A DNA stretch of 64,000 bases, taken from contig CAJTGD010000008.1 in NCBI GenBank assembly GCA_910575475.1, positions 113,209 to 177,208 on the forward strand, written 5' to 3'. Positions within the stretch are counted from its first letter, which is position 1, and every line of letters starts with the position of its first letter. The DNA comes from Lachnospiraceae bacterium (GTDB lineage: Bacteria; Bacillota; Clostridia; Lachnospirales; Lachnospiraceae). The notes under the pieces are model-generated. The model ran no database searches, had not been told where the DNA came from, and was given only the letters and a program-made list of their open reading frames with translations. Below are positions 17,772-26,081 of this stretch, piece after piece. Both the position numbers and the translations under genes were made by a program.

Positions 17772-19163
17772 ATGGAATTAGTGACAATTCGGGAATTATT
17801 TAAAAACAGAGAAGCTTATCTGGACAAGCAGGTAACGGTCGGAGGCTGGATCCGCAGCATCCGGGATTCCAAGACATTCGGGTTTATCGTAGTCAATGAC
17901 GGCTCTTATTTTGAACCGCTGCAGATCGTATATCATAATAAAATGGACAACTTCCAGGAGATTTCAAAACAGAACGTAGGGGCGGCGGTGATCGTCACAG
18001 GAACCCTGGTGGCCACGCCCCAGGCGAAGCAGCCCTTCGAGATCCAGGCGGAGGAAGTGACGGTGGAAGGGGCTTCCGCGCCGGATTATCCGCTGCAGAA
18101 GAAGCGCCACAGCTTTGAATATCTCAGGACCATTTCCCACCTGCGGCCCAGGACGAATACATTTCAGGCCGTATTCCGGGTGCGGTCCCTGGCGGCTTAC
18201 GCTATTCACAAGTTCTTCCAGGAGAGGGGCTTTGTGTATGTGCATACCCCGCTGATCACCGGAAGCGACTGCGAGGGCGCAGGCGAGATGTTCCGGGTGA
18301 CCACGCTGGATATGGGGGATCTGCCGAAGAACCCGGACGGAAGCGTGGATTATACCCAGGATTTCTTCGGGAAGGAGACCAGCCTGACGGTCAGCGGCCA
18401 GCTCAACGGCGAGACCTACGCCCAGGCGTTTCGGAGCATTTATACCTTCGGTCCGACCTTCCGGGCGGAAAATTCCAACACCACCCGTCATGCGGCGGAG
18501 TTCTGGATGATCGAGCCGGAGATCGCGTTTGCCGATCTGGAGGACAATATGGAGCTGGCGGAGGCCATGCTGAAATATGTGATCTCCTATGTGATGGAGC
18601 AGGCGCCGGAGGAGATGAATTTCTTCAATTCCTTTGTGGACAAGGGACTTTTGGAACGCCTGAAAAATGTAGTGGAATCGGATTTTGCCAAGGTGACTTA
18701 TACAGAGGCCATTGATATTCTGAGCAAAAATAACGACAAGTTTGAGTATAAGGTATCCTGGGGCTGCGACCTGCAGACAGAGCATGAGCGGTATCTGACC
18801 GAGCAGGTATTCAAGCGCCCTGTATTTGTGACGGATTATCCGAAGGAGATCAAGGCATTCTATATGAAGCTGAATGAGGACGGAAAGACCGTTGCGGCCG
18901 TGGACTGCCTGGTGCCCGGGATCGGAGAGATCATCGGCGGGAGCCAGAGGGAAGATGACTATGAGAAGTTGCGGACAAGGATGAAGGAACTGAATTTAAA
19001 GGAAGAGGACTACCAGTTCTATCTGGATCTGAGGAAATACGGCTCCACCCGCCACGCGGGCTTCGGGCTTGGCTTTGAACGCTGCGTGATGTATCTCACC
19101 GGCATGGCCAATATCCGTGACGTGGTGCCATTCCCGAGGACCGTGAAGAACTGCGAATTATAG
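17772..19163 (+). CDS. asnS: asparaginyl-tRNA synthetase
   Basis: The ATG after AAAAAAGGAG gives a 463-residue class II synthetase, the usual AsnRS size; the longer upstream frame was rejected because it crosses the promoter. An OB-fold anticodon-binding domain ([20 protein letters not shown], residues 16-100) precedes the catalytic core with motif 2 ([20 protein letters not shown]) and motif 3 ([15 protein letters not shown]). It charges tRNA-Asn with asparagine. AspRS is excluded by the lack of the bacterial GAD insertion and the overall length. Confidence 0.95.
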   Translation: MELVTIRELFKNREAYLDKQVTVGGWIRSIRDSKTFGFIVVNDGSYFEPLQIVYHNKMDNFQEISKQNVGAAVIVTGTLVATPQAKQPFEIQAEEVTVEGASAPDYPLQKKRHSFEYLRTISHLRPRTNTFQAVFRVRSLAAYAIHKFFQERGFVYVHTPLITGSDCEGAGEMFRVTTLDMGDLPKNPDGSVDYTQDFFGKETSLTVSGQLNGETYAQAFRSIYTFGPTFRAENSNTTRHAAEFWMIEPEIAFADLEDNMELAEAMLKYVISYVMEQAPEEMNFFNSFVDKGLLERLKNVVESDFAKVTYTEAIDILSKNNDKFEYKVSWGCDLQTEHERYLTEQVFKRPVFVTDYPKEIKAFYMKLNEDGKTVAAVDCLVPGIGEIIGGSQREDDYEKLRTRMKELNLKEEDYQFYLDLRKYGSTRHAGFGLGFERCVMYLTGMANIRDVVPFPRTVKNCEL

Positions 19164-19221
19164 ACCGAGGCGTGCATGCCGGGAGACCGCGGCAGACTGA
19201 GTTACAGAAGGATGTGTTCGT

Positions 19222-20556
19222 GTGAAGATTGTATTGCCAAATAAAGTACTGATGATAATTCTGAATCTCCAGATGCATGGGTATGACGCCTATGCCGTGG
19301 GCGGGTGCGTCCGGGATTCGATCCTGGCGAAGAAGCCCCAGGACTGGGATATCACCACCTCGGCAAAGCCTGCGGATATCAAGCGGATGTTCCGCAGGAC
19401 CGTGGATACCGGGATCGAGCACGGGACTGTGACCGTGCTTCTGGGGAAGGACAGCTTTGAAGTGACCACATACCGGATTGACGGTGTGTATGAAGATAAC
19501 CGCCATCCGAAGGAAGTCCGGTTTACCAACAATCTGGAAGAAGATCTGAAGCGCCGGGATTTTACGATCAATGCCATGGCATATAATGATGATGTGCGTC
19601 TGGTGGACGTGTTCGGGGGAATGAAGGACCTGAACTACCACCTGATCCGGTGCGTGGGAGACGCAAAAGAGCGTTTTTCGGAGGATGCCCTTCGGATCCT
19701 CCGGGCGGTCCGGTTTTCGGCGCAGCTTGGATTTTCCATCGAAAAATCCACAGAGGCGGCCATCAGGGAACTGGCGCCCAGCCTGCAGCATGTCAGCGCC
19801 GAGCGGATCCGGGCGGAGCTGGTGAAGATTCTGGTCTCCAACCATCCGGAGCAGATCCGGGAGGCATACCGGCTGGGGATCACGAGGGTGATCCTGCCGG
19901 AGTGGGATGAGATGGAAGGCGTGGCTCAGAATACTCCTCACCATAAGTATGATGTGGCGGAGCACACGGTCCAGGCCATCAAGAATGTGAAAAGAGACAA
20001 GATCCTCCGTCTGACCATGCTGTTCCACGACATGGGGAAGCCGGCCATGAAGACGACGGACGAAAACGGGCGGGATCATTTCAAGGGCCATGCGATCGTC
20101 AGCGAAGAGCTGGCCAATGTGGTGATGCGCCGTCTCAAATTTGACAATGACACGATCAAGAAGGTGACCCGGCTGGTCTGCTACCACGATTACCGGGTAG
20201 AAGCCACGCCCCAGAATGTGCGGCGGGCCATGAACCGGATCGGGGTGGAGCTGTTCCCCTATTACCTGGCGGTGCGGCTGGCGGATGTGAAGGCGCAGAG
20301 CGTCTATCAGAAGCGGGAAAAGGTGGAAAATATCATCAAAATGCGGGAGCTGTATCAGGAAGCGCTGGTACAGGAGCACTGCGTCACGCTCCATGATCTG
20401 GCCGTGACCGGGAAGGACCTGATGGCGATCGGTATGGAGCCGGGGCAGAAGCTTGGCAGTATGCTCCAGGAGCTTCTGGAATGGGTCATTGATGACCCGG
20501 ACTGCAACAAAAAAGAAATTTTGTGCGAATATGTAAAAGAAAAGCTTGGACTTTAG
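19222..20556 (+). CDS. cca: CCA-adding tRNA nucleotidyltransferase
   Basis: A 444-residue protein starting at GTG with AGAAGGA upstream. The polymerase head has GGCVRDSIL and the metal site DWDITTS near residues 36-42; the template-site region RRDFTINAMAYN follows. The C-terminal half carries an HD domain (HKYDVAEHTVQAI, LFHDMGKPAMK, HFKGHAIVSEELA). It adds or repairs the 3' CCA of tRNAs. The HD addition is standard in clostridial versions. It lies 58 bases after asnS in the same direction. Confidence 0.92.
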   Translation: MKIVLPNKVLMIILNLQMHGYDAYAVGGCVRDSILAKKPQDWDITTSAKPADIKRMFRRTVDTGIEHGTVTVLLGKDSFEVTTYRIDGVYEDNRHPKEVRFTNNLEEDLKRRDFTINAMAYNDDVRLVDVFGGMKDLNYHLIRCVGDAKERFSEDALRILRAVRFSAQLGFSIEKSTEAAIRELAPSLQHVSAERIRAELVKILVSNHPEQIREAYRLGITRVILPEWDEMEGVAQNTPHHKYDVAEHTVQAIKNVKRDKILRLTMLFHDMGKPAMKTTDENGRDHFKGHAIVSEELANVVMRRLKFDNDTIKKVTRLVCYHDYRVEATPQNVRRAMNRIGVELFPYYLAVRLADVKAQSVYQKREKVENIIKMRELYQEALVQEHCVTLHDLAVTGKDLMAIGMEPGQKLGSMLQELLEWVIDDPDCNKKEILCEYVKEKLGL

Positions 20557-20618
20557 CATACCCGGGCTGTTTCTCTCATAGATATAGAAAAGCTGATGAT
20601 CAGCGAATCCTGTGTAGC

Positions 20619-20673
20619 TGTTCAGTACGGCAGGACCAGGCGGTACCGTCCGGATCCGCGGGAGTACTGAACA
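20619..20673 (+). repeat. inverted repeat between cca and the CotS-like gene
   Basis: TGTTCAGTAC (20619-20628) and GTACTGAACA (20664-20673) are perfect ten-base arms around a GC-rich 35-base centre. No T run follows, so a transcript-stabilising hairpin or a mobile-repeat relic is as likely as a terminator. Confidence 0.45.
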
Positions 20674-20704
20674 GGTACGAAACCTATAATATGAGGGGGC
20701 AGCC

Positions 20705-21757
20705 ATGAGAGAGTACGAGCTGGAAGTCTTGGAGCAATATGACGTCGAAGTGATAAGCACCCGCAAGATCAGGGGTGCATTTTTTTGCGAGACAAAAGAA
20801 GGAACAATGGTGTTGAAGGAGGCGGCAGTGTCTGACCGGCGTGCCCTTTTATTGTATATACTGCTGCGCCATCTGGAGTCGCAGGGGTATCCGGAGGTGG
20901 ACACCCCGGTCAGGAACCGGGAGAAGGAGCTGGTCAGCACATTCCGCGGCCAGACCCGGTATATGCTGAAAAAATGGTACGCAGGACGGGAGTGCGATGT
21001 GCGCCGGGAAGCAGATGTGCTGGAAGCAGTCAGGAACCTTGCGCGTCTCCACGAGATCATGTGCTGGAAGCATTTTTCCGTCTCCGCGGCGGAGATCCCT
21101 CCCGATCCGGATGGGCCGGAGCTGTCACCGCCTTCGGGAAGGCATCTCAAAGAGGAATTTCTCTGCCATAACCGGGAATTGAAAAAGGTGCGCAGCTATA
21201 TCCGGAACAAGGTGAATAAAGGGGAATTTGAATACCTGTTTCTGAAATATTTTGACAGCATGTATCAGCTTGCCATGCGGGTTACCAGAAGGCTGGAGGA
21301 TTCGGATTATGAAGAGCTGTACCGGAAGAGCCTGAAAGAGGGGCTTCTGGTGCATGGAGACTACAATTACCACAATCTCATCATGCTGCCGGGAAATGCC
21401 AGATCAGGAGGGGCGTCCACTGCCACCACCAACTTTGAACATTTCCACAGAGATGTGCAGATCCTGGATCTGTATTATTTCCTGCGCAAGGTCATGGAAA
21501 AACACAAGTGGAAGGAATCCCTGGGCCGCGCTATGCTGGAGGCTTATGCGGAGATCCGGCCATTTTCCCCGGGGGAGCTGGAGGTGATCGCGCTGAAGAC
21601 CGCCTACCCGGAAAAGTTCTGGAAGACTGCCAACAGCTATTATCATTCCAACAAAGCCTGGATCCCGGAGAAGAGCGTAGAAAAGCTGCAGACCGCTGTC
21701 CTGCAGACCGAAGAAAAAATCCGGTTTATACAGAAGATTTTTACCTTCTCCCTGTAA
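20705..21757 (+). CDS. CotS-family spore coat kinase-like protein
   Basis: The 350-residue protein has an aminoglycoside phosphotransferase/choline kinase-like fold: an N-terminal lobe with MVLKEAAVSDRRALLLYILL, the hinge-like RGQTRYMLKKW, the catalytic loop LLVHGDYNYHNLIML (Asp near residue 220) and the metal loop DVQILDLYYFLRKV. This arrangement fits the CotS/YsxE group of spore-coat-associated kinases. The usual metal-binding DFD is replaced by NFEHFHRD here, so activity is uncertain. It fits the sporulation genes downstream. Confidence 0.8.
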   Translation: MREYELEVLEQYDVEVISTRKIRGAFFCETKEGTMVLKEAAVSDRRALLLYILLRHLESQGYPEVDTPVRNREKELVSTFRGQTRYMLKKWYAGRECDVRREADVLEAVRNLARLHEIMCWKHFSVSAAEIPPDPDGPELSPPSGRHLKEEFLCHNRELKKVRSYIRNKVNKGEFEYLFLKYFDSMYQLAMRVTRRLEDSDYEELYRKSLKEGLLVHGDYNYHNLIMLPGNARSGGASTATTNFEHFHRDVQILDLYYFLRKVMEKHKWKESLGRAMLEAYAEIRPFSPGELEVIALKTAYPEKFWKTANSYYHSNKAWIPEKSVEKLQTAVLQTEEKIRFIQKIFTFSL

Positions 21758-21907
21758 AATGACTTCCTTTTTGCCGGGAGCTGATGTATAATAAACGAAT
21801 AGCGGCTGTCCGGCCGGACCGCCTGTCTGTCAGGGAGAGAATCGAAAGGGGACAGATGGGATGCGGTACGAGCGACAGTGATTATAGATTATATATCAGG
21901 AGGTACT

Positions 21908-23647
21908 ATGATGGAGTACAAAGAAAGATACCAGGAATGGCTGTCGAATCCATATTTTGATGCGGAGACCAAGGCGGAGCTGGAAGGCATCAAGGAGGAT
22001 GACAACGAGATCAAGGAGCGCTTTTACATGGATCTGGAATTCGGTACTGCCGGGCTGCGCGGCATTATCGGAGCCGGAACCAACCGGATGAACATTTACA
22101 CGGTCAGGAAGGCGACACAGGGGCTGGCAAATTATATCATAAAGAACGGAAGTGCGGACAAAGGGGTTGCGATCGCGTATGATTCCCGCCGTATGTCACC
22201 TGAATTCGCGGATGAGGCGGCGCTCTGCCTGGCGGCCAACGGGATCAAGGCTTATGTGTTCGAGTCCCTGCGCCCCACCCCGGAGCTTTCTTTTGCGGTC
22301 CGTAAGCTTTCCTGCATCGCGGGGATCAACATTACGGCAAGCCACAACCCGCCGGAGTACAACGGATATAAGGTATACTGGGCGGACGGCGCGCAGATCA
22401 CTCCGCCTCACGACAAGGGGATCATGGATGAGGTAAAGGCCGTTGAGGATTATACCACCATGAAGACCATGTCATTGGATGCGGCAAAGGAAGCAGGACT
22501 GTACGAGTCCATCGGAGCGGACATTGATGACGCGTATATCGCGGAGCTGAAAAAGCAGGTGAAGCGCCAGGATGCGATCGACGCTGCGGCAAAGGATCTG
22601 AAGATCGTTTATACGCCTCTCCACGGCACAGGTAACATCCCGGCCCGCCGTATCCTGAAGGAGCTGGGCTTTGAGAATGTCTATGTGGTAAAGGAACAGG
22701 AGCTGCCGGACGGCGAATTTCCGACCGTTTCCTATCCCAATCCGGAGGCTGCGGAAGCATTTGAGCTGGGCCTGAAGCTGGCAAAGGAGATCGATGCGGA
22801 TATCGTGCTGGCAACCGATCCGGACGCGGATAGGCTCGGTGTCCGTGTAAAGGATTCCAACGGCGAATACCATACCCTGACCGGAAACATGTCCGGCTGT
22901 CTGCTGGCGGATTATGAGATCGGGCAGAAGAAGGAACTGGACGGCGGACTTCCGGCGGACGGAAAGTTTATCAAGACCATTGTTACAACCAATATGGCGG
23001 ATGCCATCGCAAAATATTACGGTGTGGACCTGATCGAGTGCCTGACCGGATTCAAGTTCATCGGGCAGCAGATCCTTGGATTTGAGACAAGCGGCAAGGG
23101 CGAGTATCTGTTCGGATTTGAGGAGAGCTACGGATGCCTCATCGGAACCCACGCAAGGGACAAGGATGCCATCGTGGCGACTATGGCCCTCTGCGAGGCG
23201 GCTGCTTACTACAAGACCAAGGGCATGAACCTGTGGGATGCCATGATCGCAATGTACGACCGTTATGGATATTACAAGGATGATATCCAGTCCATCACCC
23301 TGAAGGGGATCGAAGGACTTGCCAAGATCCAGGAGATCTTAGAGACCCTGCGGAAGAACCCGCCGGCAGAAATCGCGGGCTACAAGGTGCTCAAGGCAAG
23401 AGACTACAAGGCAGACACAATCAAAGATATGGAGACAGGCGAAGTGACAGGAACCGGCCTGCCTTCCTCCAACGTACTCTACTATGACCTGACCGACGAC
23501 GCATGGGTATGCGTAAGGCCCTCCGGTACGGAGCCGAAGGTAAAATTCTACTACGGCGTAAAGGGAACCTCCATGGAGGATGCAGACGCAAAATCCGAGG
23601 CAATGGGCAAGGAAGTCCTGGCTATGATCGATAAGATGCTGCAGTAA
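21908..23647 (+). CDS. pgcA: phosphoglucomutase/phosphomannomutase, first copy
   Basis: AGGAGGT precedes two adjacent ATG codons at 21908 and 21911; the second has the better spacing. The 579-residue protein is a full alpha-phosphohexomutase with the phosphoserine loop TASHNPPEYNGYKVYW (Ser145), the metal site DPDADRLGV, the sugar loop EESYG and the phosphate loop RPSGTEPKVKFY. It interconverts hexose 1- and 6-phosphates. A close second copy sits in the mannan operon at 46447; this one is monocistronic and probably the general enzyme. Confidence 0.93.
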   Translation: MMEYKERYQEWLSNPYFDAETKAELEGIKEDDNEIKERFYMDLEFGTAGLRGIIGAGTNRMNIYTVRKATQGLANYIIKNGSADKGVAIAYDSRRMSPEFADEAALCLAANGIKAYVFESLRPTPELSFAVRKLSCIAGINITASHNPPEYNGYKVYWADGAQITPPHDKGIMDEVKAVEDYTTMKTMSLDAAKEAGLYESIGADIDDAYIAELKKQVKRQDAIDAAAKDLKIVYTPLHGTGNIPARRILKELGFENVYVVKEQELPDGEFPTVSYPNPEAAEAFELGLKLAKEIDADIVLATDPDADRLGVRVKDSNGEYHTLTGNMSGCLLADYEIGQKKELDGGLPADGKFIKTIVTTNMADAIAKYYGVDLIECLTGFKFIGQQILGFETSGKGEYLFGFEESYGCLIGTHARDKDAIVATMALCEAAAYYKTKGMNLWDAMIAMYDRYGYYKDDIQSITLKGIEGLAKIQEILETLRKNPPAEIAGYKVLKARDYKADTIKDMETGEVTGTGLPSSNVLYYDLTDDAWVCVRPSGTEPKVKFYYGVKGTSMEDADAKSEAMGKEVLAMIDKMLQ

Positions 23648-23692
23648 AGAACTGCGGGAAAATAACTTGTACAGGCTGTGCAGGATATTTCT
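23648..23692 (+). repeat. solo arm of the palindromic repeat family
   Basis: Directly after the stop codon comes GAACTGCGGGAAAATAACTT, then GTACAGGCTGTGCAGGATA. This resembles the 5' arm of the full element at 23841 and the copy at 44659. No matching right arm is next to it. Confidence 0.55.
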
Positions 23693-23756
23693 TCGAGTGT
23701 GCAGGTGAATAAATACTATAAAATGTGTGTAATTAGCCAAAATACGTGGAAATGCC

Positions 23757-23785
23757 TTGACAAAGAACAAAGAAACAGGTATAAC
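23757..23785 (+). promoter_or_regulatory. strong sigma-A promoter upstream of hup
   Basis: TTGACA and TATAAC are 17 bases apart. It lies 270 bases before the HU gene, and the 161-bp palindromic element at 23841 falls between the two, so it would be transcribed as part of the leader. Confidence 0.65.
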
Positions 23786-23840
23786 AGTACGTGTAGGCAA
23801 TGAGCACAGGCATGCCGGCTGTGGGTATGCGGGCTTTGCC

Positions 23841-24001
23841 TTAGGAACTGGCACAAAATAATATGTACAGATCGCGCAGGATAAATTTGCATAGGCTAGG
23901 CGGAAGAAGGAGCCGTAGTGGGCTACGGCGACTGATGACAACAACGGCTATGCAAATTTAGACAAGCTAGATGTACATATTATTTCGGGACTGTTCCTTA
24001 A
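23841..24001 (+). repeat. 161-bp palindromic element with conserved core, copy 1
   Basis: Nested stems are readable: TTAGGAAC with GTTCCTTAA at the ends, AAATAATATGTACA (23856-23869) with TGTACATATTATTT (23972-23985), TAAATTTGCATAG (23882-23894) with CTATGCAAATTTA (23948-23960) and a central GCCGTAG-TGGG-CTACGGC. Around the central hairpin sit GGCGGAAGAAGGAG (23899-23912) and GACTGATGACAAC (23930-23942), both found again in inverse orientation at 45498-45658. The element has no reading frame. It could be a miniature transposable element or a structured RNA. Confidence 0.75.
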
Positions 24002-24053
24002 TATATTCTTAGAATGAATGTTGTTCTAGTACAATAAAGAGGAGGAAACATCC

Positions 24054-24326
24054 ATGAACAAAACAGAATTAGTAGCAGCAATCGCAGAAAATGCAGAGAT
24101 TTCCAAGAAGGACGCTGAAAAAGCCGTAAAAGCTTTTGTTGAAGTTATAACGGAAGAATTGAAGAAGGGTGAGAAGGTTCAGCTGGTTGGATTTGGTACA
24201 TTTGAGGTGACTTCCAGAGCAGCAAGAGAAGGAAGAAACCCGCAGACCGGCAATACCATGAAGATTGCTGCCTGCAAGGCACCGAAGTTCAAAGCAGGCA
24301 AGGCTTTGAAGGACGCTGTGAATTAA
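24054..24326 (+). CDS. hup: HU-family DNA-binding protein
   Basis: A 90-residue histone-like protein: [20 protein letters not shown] at the start and the DNA-binding arm [19 protein letters not shown] with the conserved GRNP at residues 61-64. It bends and compacts DNA as a homodimer. GAGGAGG gives a strong ribosome site. It is followed by a strong terminator. Confidence 0.97.
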   Translation: MNKTELVAAIAENAEISKKDAEKAVKAFVEVITEELKKGEKVQLVGFGTFEVTSRAAREGRNPQTGNTMKIAACKAPKFKAGKALKDAVN

Positions 24327-24340
24327 TCAGGATGTGTATC

Positions 24341-24373
24341 ATGCCTGCATGATCTGATCATGCAGGCATTTTT
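24341..24373 (+). terminator. terminator after hup
   Basis: ATGCCTGCATGAT pairs perfectly with ATCATGCAGGCAT around a CTG loop, followed by TTTT. Confidence 0.92.
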
Positions 24374-24462
24374 GCGCCGTAGAAGAGCGGGCTGTATGCG
24401 GGCCCGGGCCGTGCCAGGCAGAGAAAATAAATTTATACTGGCAGATTGAAAAGGAGTTTTTT

Positions 24463-24702
24463 ATGAGATTAGATAAATTTTTAAAGGTATCCCGTCTGAT
24501 CAAGAGACGGACTGTGGCAAATGAAGCCTGCGATGCCGGCCGTGTGCTCGTGAACGGCAATGTGGCCAAGGCTTCTGTGAAGGTTAAGGTGGGGGACGTC
24601 ATCGAGATCCAGTTCGGCACGAAAACCGTCAAGGTGGAAGTGCTGGATATCCAGGACACGACAAAGAAAGAAGAGGCGAAGGATCTGTTCAGATATCTGT
24701 AG
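24463..24702 (+). CDS. rqcP: S4-domain RNA-binding protein RqcP (YabO-type)
   Basis: The 79-residue protein is one S4 domain: MRLDKFLKVSRLIKRRTVAN, then AGRVLVNGNVAKASVKVKVGD. This compact form next to yabP is the RqcP group, which helps add alanine tails to stalled chains on the 50S subunit during ribosome quality control. Hsp15 is an alternative within the same fold, but the yabP neighbour decides for RqcP. Confidence 0.9.
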   Translation: MRLDKFLKVSRLIKRRTVANEACDAGRVLVNGNVAKASVKVKVGDVIEIQFGTKTVKVEVLDIQDTTKKEEAKDLFRYL

Positions 24703-24891
24703 CCTTTTCCGCCTGGATTTTTTCAGGGGCATGGGCTGACGTGCATTAGATCGTCAAATAAAAATCCATGCAGACAGGCATAATATGAAACAACCCTTCA
24801 TATATATAAAAGTATATGTAGCCGGCGCAATATTCACGGCAGAGTTCATCGGCCGCGAGTAGAACAGATATATAACGAAGGGGGAACAGAT

Positions 24892-25176
24892 ATGGAGGAA
24901 CGGCAGCCTGTAAAGGCGCATAAGCTGGTTATAAATAACCGGAAGACAAGTATGGTGACCGGAGTGCTGGATGTGCTTTCATTTGATCTGAATGAGATCC
25001 TGCTGGAGACAGAACAGGGGATGCTGATGGTTAAGGGGACGGATCTGCATGTGAACCGGCTCAGCGTGGAGAAGGGTGAGGTGGACCTGTCGGGAAATAT
25101 TGACAGCATCGCCTATTCCAGCGTGAGCCAGGCGGGACACCAGAACGACAGCTTTTTTTCAAAATTATTTAAGTAG
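24892..25176 (+). CDS. yabP: sporulation protein YabP
   Basis: The 94-residue protein has the YabP/YqfC pattern of beta strands (HKLVINNRKTSMVTGVLDV, then GMLMVKGTDLHVNRLSVEKG). YabP is needed in the mother cell for spore cortex formation in Bacillus. The gene starts after GAAGGGGGAACAG and is followed after nine bases by yabQ, as in many Firmicutes. Confidence 0.93.
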   Translation: MEERQPVKAHKLVINNRKTSMVTGVLDVLSFDLNEILLETEQGMLMVKGTDLHVNRLSVEKGEVDLSGNIDSIAYSSVSQAGHQNDSFFSKLFK

Positions 25177-25185
25177 GTCAGCACC

Positions 25186-25518
25186 ATGATGCTGGGAATT
25201 GGAAAAGAGGCCGTGATATTTGTATACGCGGGCCTGTCGGGGATCGTTGCATTTTCCTGCTATCAGATACTGCTGCTGCTGAGAGAACTGGTTCCGCATT
25301 CCGCGGCAGCGGTCAGCACGGAGGATTTTTTTTATTGGATCGGTATCAGCGCCTATCTGTTCCGGCAGATGTATCATACAACTTATGGGAGTGTCAGATG
25401 GTTCTTCGTACTAGGGCTTGCGGTTGGGAGTTTTCTGGCCTTTTTTTGTAAGATTTTGTTGAAAAAAAACTTCGCAAAGTGGAAGAATAAACTTGAAAAA
25501 AAGAAGAAAAACGAATAA
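25186..25518 (+). CDS. yabQ: spore cortex protein YabQ
   Basis: The 110-residue protein has three hydrophobic segments (about 7-27, 45-60, 68-88) and a lysine-rich tail, which fits YabQ, an integral membrane protein of the outer forespore membrane required for cortex building. Identification relies on topology and position between yabP and the DivIC-like gene. Confidence 0.88.
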   Translation: MMLGIGKEAVIFVYAGLSGIVAFSCYQILLLLRELVPHSAAAVSTEDFFYWIGISAYLFRQMYHTTYGSVRWFFVLGLAVGSFLAFFCKILLKKNFAKWKNKLEKKKKNE

Positions 25519-25571
25519 AATAATGATTATAGCAAGGGGAGCTATCAGATTATCAACATTGGGGAATCAGT

Positions 25572-25910
25572 ATGAGTCAGAAGAAAAAGATGCCTGCAGG
25601 CAGGAAGCATAACCGTAAGGGGATGTCCACCTTCCGGCAGCATAAGAGAAGTATTGTGATCATTTTTACTGTGCTGGGGATCATGGCAGCCATGCTGGCC
25701 GTCAATTCCGTGAATCTGTATGCACGGAACCAGATTTACAAACAGCAGGAGGCAGAGCTCAAGGCGCAGATCGAAGAGCAGAATATCCGTTCCGAGAAGG
25801 TGGATGAATACAAAGAGTATGTAAAGACCGACGATTACATAAAGGATGTGGCGGAAGAGAAGCTGGGATTGGTGGATCCCAACGAGATCCTGTTCCGGCC
25901 GGAGGAATAA
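25572..25910 (+). CDS. divIC: septum formation initiator, FtsB/DivIC-like
   Basis: A 112-residue bitopic membrane protein: basic cytoplasmic N-terminus (residues 1-33), one membrane helix (IIFTVLGIMAAMLAVNSVNL), a coiled coil (residues 57-80) and the family ending YIKDVAEEKLGLVDPNEILF. It links to the division septum complex with FtsL. The yabPQ-divIC order is conserved in Firmicutes. Confidence 0.9.
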   Translation: MSQKKKMPAGRKHNRKGMSTFRQHKRSIVIIFTVLGIMAAMLAVNSVNLYARNQIYKQQEAELKAQIEEQNIRSEKVDEYKEYVKTDDYIKDVAEEKLGLVDPNEILFRPEE

Positions 25911-25943
25911 GCAGTCATTCGGCATTCTATATACACAAAAGAG

Positions 25944-25972
25944 AAACTCCAGGGAGATGCCTGGAGTTTTTT
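25944..25972 (+). terminator. terminator after divIC
   Basis: AAACTCCAGG pairs with CCTGGAGTTT around GAGATG, followed by more T. Confidence 0.88.
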
Positions 25973-26081
25973 GCTGTCCTGCGGATATTCAGATTCTGCC
26001 GCAGGAGCCTTATTCGGAGATGCGCGTCTGATCTGTCGGTCCTGCGCGTATATATACTGAAAACCAGTAGGAGGGATATAG

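Noticed and set aside
19096..21150. 684-codon open frame on the minus strand
   Set aside because: It is antisense to asnS, cca and the CotS-like gene, has no family motifs and is rich in His/Pro/Arg as expected for the reverse of GC-rich coding DNA.
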